Positions 59,545 to 64,000 of a stretch of 64,000 nt of DNA are shown piece by piece (the first letter of the stretch is position 1; every line of letters starts with the position of its first letter). Source of the stretch: Trebonia sp964581815 (lineage in GTDB: Bacteria; Actinomycetota; Actinomycetes; Streptosporangiales; Streptosporangiaceae); contig CAZORE010000014.1 in assembly GCA_964581815.1 (NCBI GenBank), forward strand, positions 1 to 64,000. Direction: 5' to 3'. The notes under the pieces are model-generated. The model was not told where the DNA came from. It saw only the letters and a program-made list of their open reading frames with translations, and did not search any database. The position numbers and the translations under genes were made by a program.

Positions 59545-60531
59545 ATGGCGACGCCAACGAGGTACGCGCCCGACCGGGGCCTGACCGTGCGGATGACCGC
59601 GACGATGTTCCTCCTCGGCCTGGTGTTCGTAGCGTTCGTTGCCCTGATCATCGGGATTATGAGCGCCGCGCACGCGAGCGCGGGCGCCATCATTTTCATC
59701 GCGGTGATCTTCGGCGGCGGCTCGGCGTTCGTCTCGCTGTTCTACAGCGACAAGATCGCCCTGGCGGCCGCGGGCGCTCGTGTGGTCTCTCCGCAGGAGG
59801 CGCCGGAACTGCACGGCATCGTGGACCGGCTGTGCGCGCTGGCGGACATGCCCAAGCCCCGGGTCGCGATCGCGCCGACCCGCATGCCCAATGCCTTCGC
59901 GACGGGCCGCAACAGCAAGAACTCGGTGCTGTGCGTCACGGAGGGCCTGCTGCGCTACAGCGACCTCACCCAGGAGGAGCTTGAGGGCGTGCTGGCCCAT
60001 GAGCTGAGCCACGTGGCCCACAAGGACGTCCAGGTCATGACCTACGCCAGCCTGCTCGCGATCGTCGCGGGCCTGCTGGTGCGGTTCGCGTTCTACTCCG
60101 AGCTGTTCGGCGGCGGCCGTCGCGGCAGCAACGACGGCAACGCCGCGCTGCTGATCCCGCTGATCATGCTCGGCTCCGCGGTCGTGTACGCGATCAGCTT
60201 CCTGCTGATCAGGCTGCTGTCGCGGTACCGGGAGCTAGCCGCGGACCGCAGCGGCGCGCTGCTCACCCAGAACCCGAGCGCGCTGATGTCCGCGCTGACC
60301 AAGGTCAGCGAGGGGATGAACCGGATCCCGACGCAGGACCTGCGGGCCGCGGAACCGCTCAACGCCTTCTACTTCACGCCCGCGATGAAGCTGACTCGTG
60401 GCGGCGGCGGCAAGAGCCTCTCGGCCCTGTTCTCCACCCACCCGTCTCTGAAGCAGCGGATCGAGCAGCTCGAGAAGATCCAGCGTGAGCTGAGCCAGCC
60501 TGGCGCGGGCAACCCGCGCGGCATCCAGTAA
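59545..60531 (+). CDS. htpX: M48-family zinc metalloprotease HtpX
   Basis: A 328-residue membrane metalloprotease. Two N-terminal TM helices precede the catalytic domain with GVLAHELSHVAHKDVQ (His152, Glu153, His156), then two further TM helices and the third zinc ligand region LSRYRELAADRSGALL. It degrades damaged membrane proteins. GGAGG lies six bases before the ATG. Its stop overlaps the PspAB start (TAATG). Linkage to pspA is characteristic for actinobacteria. Confidence 0.95.
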   Translation: MATPTRYAPDRGLTVRMTATMFLLGLVFVAFVALIIGIMSAAHASAGAIIFIAVIFGGGSAFVSLFYSDKIALAAAGARVVSPQEAPELHGIVDRLCALADMPKPRVAIAPTRMPNAFATGRNSKNSVLCVTEGLLRYSDLTQEELEGVLAHELSHVAHKDVQVMTYASLLAIVAGLLVRFAFYSELFGGGRRGSNDGNAALLIPLIMLGSAVVYAISFLLIRLLSRYRELAADRSGALLTQNPSALMSALTKVSEGMNRIPTQDLRAAEPLNAFYFTPAMKLTRGGGGKSLSALFSTHPSLKQRIEQLEKIQRELSQPGAGNPRGIQ

Positions 60532-61121
60532 TGGGCATCCTGGACACCCTCTTCGGCCGGACGAAGCCTGTCCAGCCAAAGCTCGACGACCTGTTCGGGC
60601 TGCCGTCCGCGGCGGTCCAGCTGGAGGCGGCGACCGGGTTCAAGCCCACGGGCTCGGGCTCGGTCAGCTTCCGCGCCGCGGAGGGCAGGCCCTTCGCCGA
60701 CATCCAGAAGGAGGTCCTTGAGCTCCTCGACATGGACAACGGCAAGCCGGGCGGCGGCCTGCCGGTCGAGGTGACCAAGGACAGCTACGGCTACACCTGG
60801 ATCGTCAGCAACCACCTGAGCGACGAGATGGACGCACTGGTCACTGACCTGCACGCGGTGAATTCCGCCCTCGTGGACGGCGGCTTCGGCCCGCAGCTGC
60901 TGTGCACGCTGGTGGCGTTCAGTGACGATAATCACCGTCGCCTCTCGCTCGTCTACTTGTACAAGCGCGGTACGTTCTACCCCTTCGCCCCGGTCCCCGG
61001 CAGCCAGGACCGCCGCGACAACGCCCTGGAACTCCAGGTCAAGGGCATCCTGGGCGAAGACCTGAAGATCGAGCAGGACCTGGGCCGCTGGTTCCCGGTC
61101 TGGGGCGCCCCGGGCCTGTGA
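60531..61121 (+). CDS. pspAB: PspA-associated protein PspAB
   Basis: A 196-residue soluble protein: MGILDTLFGRTKPVQPKLDDLF, SYGYTWIVSNHLSDEMDALVTDLH and FSDDNHRRLSLVYLYKRGTFYPFAP, matching the PspAB family. Its biochemical role is not established, but it is regularly encoded beside htpX and pspA. Confidence 0.92.
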   Translation: MGILDTLFGRTKPVQPKLDDLFGLPSAAVQLEAATGFKPTGSGSVSFRAAEGRPFADIQKEVLELLDMDNGKPGGGLPVEVTKDSYGYTWIVSNHLSDEMDALVTDLHAVNSALVDGGFGPQLLCTLVAFSDDNHRRLSLVYLYKRGTFYPFAPVPGSQDRRDNALELQVKGILGEDLKIEQDLGRWFPVWGAPGL

Positions 61122-61158
61122 CGGCCGCGGACGCAGCATCCTTTTGGCCTGACGCCCA

Positions 61159-61189
61159 TTGGCAGGAATGCCGCGGGCGTGCGTACAGT
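61159..61189 (+). promoter_or_regulatory. Promoter candidate of the erpA-like gene
   Basis: TTGGCA (61159-61164) and TACAGT (61184-61189) with a 19-nt spacer, about 80 nt upstream of the start. Confidence 0.4.
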
Positions 61190-61267
61190 TGAAAGCGAAC
61201 GACGGTGCCGCGTGCGGGCGCCGTCCACAGCGAACAAGGGCCTATCTAAGACGGGAGCTAGTCACAG

Positions 61268-61618
61268 ATGACCGTTCAGGACGAAGTGACGCAGCAGGGC
61301 ATCATCATCACCGAGGCCGCCGCGGCCAAGGTCGCCGCGCTGCTCGCCCAGGAGGGCCGGGATGACCTGCGGCTGCGGGTGGCCGTTCAGCCGGGCGGGT
61401 GCTCGGGCCTGAAGTACCAGCTGTACTTCGACGAGCGCGCGTTCGACGGCGACATCGTCAAGGAGTTCGGCGGCGTCGGCGTGGTGACCGATAAGATGTC
61501 GGGGCCGTACCTGATGGGCGCGACGATCGACTTCGTCGACACCATCGAGAAGCAGGGCTTCACGATCGACAACCCGAACGCGACGGGCTCCTGCGCCTGC
61601 GGCGACTCCTTCCATTAA
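61268..61618 (+). CDS. erpA: Iron-sulfur cluster carrier protein (HesB/ErpA-type)
   Basis: A 116-residue A-type Fe-S carrier. It has the three conserved Cys residues: one in QPGGCSGLKYQLYF and two in the C-terminal CACGDSF. The carrier receives a cluster from the Suf machinery and passes it to apo-proteins. A purine-rich GGGAG precedes the ATG. The PfkB kinase gene follows, an order shared with mycobacteria. Confidence 0.95.
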   Translation: MTVQDEVTQQGIIITEAAAAKVAALLAQEGRDDLRLRVAVQPGGCSGLKYQLYFDERAFDGDIVKEFGGVGVVTDKMSGPYLMGATIDFVDTIEKQGFTIDNPNATGSCACGDSFH

Positions 61619-61646
61619 TCGCGGCCGTCAGGCCCGCAAAGCTGAA

Positions 61647-61652
61647 TAGAGT
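61647..61652 (+). promoter_or_regulatory. -10 box, possible leaderless promoter of the kinase gene
   Basis: TAGAGT nine bases before ATG 61662. Confidence 0.4.
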
Positions 61653-61661
61653 CCCCCCACG

Positions 61662-62636
61662 ATGCGGATAGCCGTCACCGGGTCGATCGCCACCGACCAC
61701 CTGATGATGTTCTCTGGCAAGTTCACGGACACCCTGATCGCCGAGAAGCTGGACAAGATCTCGATTTCCTTCCTCGTCGGCGACCTGGAGATCAGGCGCG
61801 GCGGCGTGGCCGGGAACATCTCGTACGGCCTTGGCTGCCTCGGCCTGCGACCGCTGCTCGTCGGCTCGGTCGGCCAGGACTTCGCGGAGTACGCGTCCTG
61901 GCTGACGGCGCACGGCGTGGACACCTCTGGCGTGCGCACGTCGGCGTCCAGGCACACCGCCCGGTTCACCGCCACCAACGACGAGACGGGCAACCAGATC
62001 GCCTCGTTCTACCCGGGCGCGATGAGCGAGGACGGCGAGATCGACATCATCTCGCTCGCCAGCGCTCACGCCGTTGACCTGGTGGTGATCGGCGCGGGCG
62101 ACCCGGCGGCGATGCAGCGGTTCACCGCCGACTGCCGCGCCGCGGGCGTGCGGTTCGCCGCCGACTTCTCCCAGCAGGTCGCCTTCCTCGACGGCGACTC
62201 GATGCGCACGCTGATCGAGGGCGCCGCGTACCTGTTCTGCAACGAGTACGAGGCCGCCGTCGTGGAGCAGAAGACCGGGTGGACCGGCGAGGACATCCTG
62301 GACCGGGTGGAGACGCGGATCGTCACCCTCGGCTCGGCCGGCGCCCGCGTCGAGCGCAAAGGCGCCGAGCCCGTCGTCGTGGGCCCGGTCAAGGACGCGA
62401 CGCTCGTCGAACCAACGGGCTCGGGCGACGCGTTCCGCTGCGGCTTCCTCGCCGCGACGGCCTGGGGCCTGCCGCTGGAGCGCGCGATCCAGCTGGGCAA
62501 CCTGATGGCGGTGCACGCCCTGGAGGTCGTCGGCCCCCAGGAGTACGACCTCACCCCGGGTGCCCTCGCCGACCGCGCCAAGCACTCCTACGGTGAGGAA
62601 GCGGCCGCCGACCTGGCCGTCCACCTCCCGGCCTAA
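61662..62636 (+). CDS. PfkB-family carbohydrate/nucleoside kinase (CbhK/adenosine-kinase-like)
   Basis: A 324-residue ribokinase-superfamily enzyme. The start MRIAVTGSIATDHLM, the substrate-site LEIRRGGVAGNISYGLG and the anion-hole/base motif VEPTGSGDAFRCGF are visible. Close relatives are annotated adenosine kinase or CbhK in mycobacteria, next to erpA and the ctaC/ctaD genes. Substrate: adenosine or a sugar; undetermined. Confidence 0.92.
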   Translation: MRIAVTGSIATDHLMMFSGKFTDTLIAEKLDKISISFLVGDLEIRRGGVAGNISYGLGCLGLRPLLVGSVGQDFAEYASWLTAHGVDTSGVRTSASRHTARFTATNDETGNQIASFYPGAMSEDGEIDIISLASAHAVDLVVIGAGDPAAMQRFTADCRAAGVRFAADFSQQVAFLDGDSMRTLIEGAAYLFCNEYEAAVVEQKTGWTGEDILDRVETRIVTLGSAGARVERKGAEPVVVGPVKDATLVEPTGSGDAFRCGFLAATAWGLPLERAIQLGNLMAVHALEVVGPQEYDLTPGALADRAKHSYGEEAAADLAVHLPA

Positions 62637-62660
62637 CTCACCGGGCAACCCGCGGCATAC

Positions 62661-62704
62661 CGAATACCCCGCACGGAGCAGCCATCTCCGGGGCGGGGTA
62701 TTCG
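62661..62704. terminator. 12-bp terminator hairpin after the kinase gene
   Basis: CGAATACCCCGC (62661-62672) pairs perfectly with GCGGGGTATTCG (62693-62704). Confidence 0.8.
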
Positions 62705-62821
62705 CGTTCCCGAAGCCCCTGGAGAATCATGACGCGCCAGCGGGCGCGTGCTCCGCCGGATTGTCAGGCCGGCGGAGTCCGTGGCGGGGACCGGAGCATC
62801 GCGGCCGTCTACGACAGGGGG

Positions 62822-62827
62822 TAGTTT
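62822..62827 (+). promoter_or_regulatory. -10 box, leaderless promoter of the ctaG-like gene
   Basis: TAGTTT six bases before ATG 62834. Confidence 0.5.
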
Positions 62828-62833
62828 TGCGGT

Positions 62834-63919
62834 ATGGCACCGCGAGCCACCGCTTACAGCGGACCACCCAAGTTGACCCTCACCACGGCGTTCACGCAGT
62901 GGCGCCTCGACGTGCCGGCGCTGGTGCTGATCGTGGCGCTCGGTGCCTGGTACCTGTGGTCGGCGCGGAAGGTCCGCCGGGACGGTGGCCGGTGGGGGAG
63001 CGGGCGTGCCTTCGCGTTCGTCGTGCTCGGCCTCGGGTTCCTGCTGATCGCGACGATGGCCTGGCCCGGCGCGTACGAGAGCGTGCTGTTCTACGCGCGC
63101 GCCACGCAGACGGTGCTGCTCGTTCTCGTGGTGCCGTTGTTCCTGGCGATGGGCAAGCCGCTCACGCTGCTCACCGAGGCGCAGCCGAAGCTCGGGCGGC
63201 CCGTTGAGCGGGCCGTGCGCAGCCGGGTCGCGAAGGTGGTGACGTTCCCGGCCATCACCACGCTGCTGCTCGTCGCGGTGCCGATGACCATGTACTTCAC
63301 GTCCTGGTACACCGCCGTCTTCGCCAGCGGCACGGTGCGCGAGCTCACCTACCTGATCCTGATGGTGCCCGGGTACGTGTTCTTCTGGACGCTGCTGCGC
63401 GTCGACCCGGTGCCCAGGGAGTACCCGTACGGCGTCGCGATGTGGATCACCGCCGCCGAGGTGATCGGCGACGCGTTCTTCGGCATCGCGGTCATCGCGG
63501 ACCAGACGCTGATCGGTGCGGCGCACTACCACGCGGTCGGCTACCCTTACGGGCCGAGCCTGGCCACCGCCCAGGTCATCGGCGGCGGCATCATCTGGAT
63601 CCTCGGCGACTTCGTGGGCCTGCCGTTCCTCGCCGTCCAGCTCATCCAGATGATGCGCGCGGACAAGCGCGAGGCCGCCGAGATCGACGCCGTCCTCGAC
63701 GCGCGCGACGCCGAGCGCGCGGCCGCCCGCGCGGCAAGGGAGACGCCCCCCGGCCCCGGCCCCGGGACCGCGCCGGCGGCCGGTCCCGGCGCGGCCTCCA
63801 GTGACCAGCCGGCCGTGGTCGTCGGCTCCGTGACCGGTGAGCATGAAGATGCCGAAGCGCCCGACCGCCCGTGGTGGGAGTCAGACCCCCGCATCACCGA
63901 CCGCTTCAAGCAGGCCTAG
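62834..63919 (+). CDS. ctaG: Cytochrome c oxidase assembly protein (CtaG/caa3-type)
   Basis: A 361-residue protein with about seven TM helices of the caa3_CtaG family. Conserved points include FTQWRLDVPALVLIVALGAWYLW, LFLAMGKPLTLL, TMYFTSWYTAVFASG and QTLIGAAHYHAVG. The family acts in copper insertion or maturation of cytochrome oxidase. The C-terminal 90 residues form a hydrophilic, Ala/Pro-rich tail. It starts leaderless, 6 nt after TAGTTT. Confidence 0.9.
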   Translation: MAPRATAYSGPPKLTLTTAFTQWRLDVPALVLIVALGAWYLWSARKVRRDGGRWGSGRAFAFVVLGLGFLLIATMAWPGAYESVLFYARATQTVLLVLVVPLFLAMGKPLTLLTEAQPKLGRPVERAVRSRVAKVVTFPAITTLLLVAVPMTMYFTSWYTAVFASGTVRELTYLILMVPGYVFFWTLLRVDPVPREYPYGVAMWITAAEVIGDAFFGIAVIADQTLIGAAHYHAVGYPYGPSLATAQVIGGGIIWILGDFVGLPFLAVQLIQMMRADKREAAEIDAVLDARDAERAAARAARETPPGPGPGTAPAAGPGAASSDQPAVVVGSVTGEHEDAEAPDRPWWESDPRITDRFKQA

Positions 63920-63941
63920 CGGCCCCGCGACCATGATCATG

Positions 63942-63959
63942 TAGGGTTAATAGCGCTAT
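63942..63959 (+). promoter_or_regulatory. Palindrome at the window end, possible promoter of the next gene
   Basis: TAGGGT (63942-63947) and the palindrome ATAGCGCTAT (63950-63959) lie in an AT-rich tail. The downstream gene is outside the window. Confidence 0.3.
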
Positions 63960-64000
63960 CACGCCACTAAGTCTACATAAAACCGAAATCCTTCACGAAA

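Overview
High-GC (about 70% or more) actinobacterial DNA, most likely a filamentous actinomycete. The evidence is a four-gene conservon (CvnABCD), a DUF3043 protein, the PspA-PspAA-HtpX-PspAB stress cluster, LLM (F420/FMN-type) oxidoreductases, NhaA-DsbA and other actinobacterial families, many GTG starts, and many genes whose -10 box lies 6-9 nt before the start codon (leaderless). I cannot name the genus. The window is a scaffold with three runs of exactly 100 N. Each run is bordered by the same 55 bases on both sides. Removing the N run and one 55-base copy (155 nt) restores one open reading frame in all three genes hit, so these look like unmerged contig ends rather than missing sequence.

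Layout. 1-0.5 kb: 3' end of a DinB-like polymerase gene and a fossil 3' end of a DUF2461 gene. 0.5-7.4 kb: a LuxR-type two-component system divergent from an efflux operon (two near-identical lipoproteins, PG-binding adaptor, MacB-like ATPase and permease). 7.5-10.6 kb: GNAT, DUF2461, a small unknown protein, MalY/PatB-like PLP enzyme. 10.8-14.8 kb: conservon CvnABCD followed by a StyA-like flavin monooxygenase. 14.9-17.4 kb: hydroquinone-reductase-like GST, SDR epimerase, Mug-type DNA glycosylase. 17.6-20.4 kb: secreted-repeat lipoprotein, membrane protein, ECF sigma factor and zinc-binding anti-sigma factor. 20.5-27 kb: amidohydrolase, NhaA-DsbA fusion, alpha/beta hydrolase, AidB-like acyl-CoA dehydrogenase, small membrane protein. 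27.1-33.8 kb: a sugar-uptake locus (binding protein, two permeases, GH3 hydrolase) divergent from a ROK regulator, resembling chito-oligosaccharide loci.

33.9-42.3 kb: HtrA-like protease, DUF885 protein, MFS exporter, SGNH hydrolase (gap), GT4 glycosyltransferase, LLM oxidoreductase. 42.5-46.7 kb: one large DUF4011-SF1 helicase-nuclease, an Hhe-type antiphage defence candidate. 46.8-53.6 kb: membrane protein, isochorismatase-like hydrolase, DUF3054, amidase, a full aldehyde dehydrogenase (gap) followed by a half-length ALDH-like protein without any cysteine, and a second LLM oxidoreductase. 53.9-57.9 kb: citrate synthase, DedA-like protein, HATPase regulator, a small conserved protein, DUF3043. 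58.1-63.9 kb: PspA, PspAA, HtpX, PspAB, an ErpA-type Fe-S carrier, a PfkB kinase and a CtaG-type cytochrome oxidase assembly protein.

The least explained signals are a family of G/C-tract plus long-hairpin elements in three divergent intergenic regions (two of them just upstream of LLM genes), a perfect 21-bp inverted repeat inside the psp cluster, a tandem duplication that preserves a 20-nt translational overlap, and the active plus cysteine-free ALDH pair. No tRNA, rRNA, CRISPR array, transposase or integrase was recognised.
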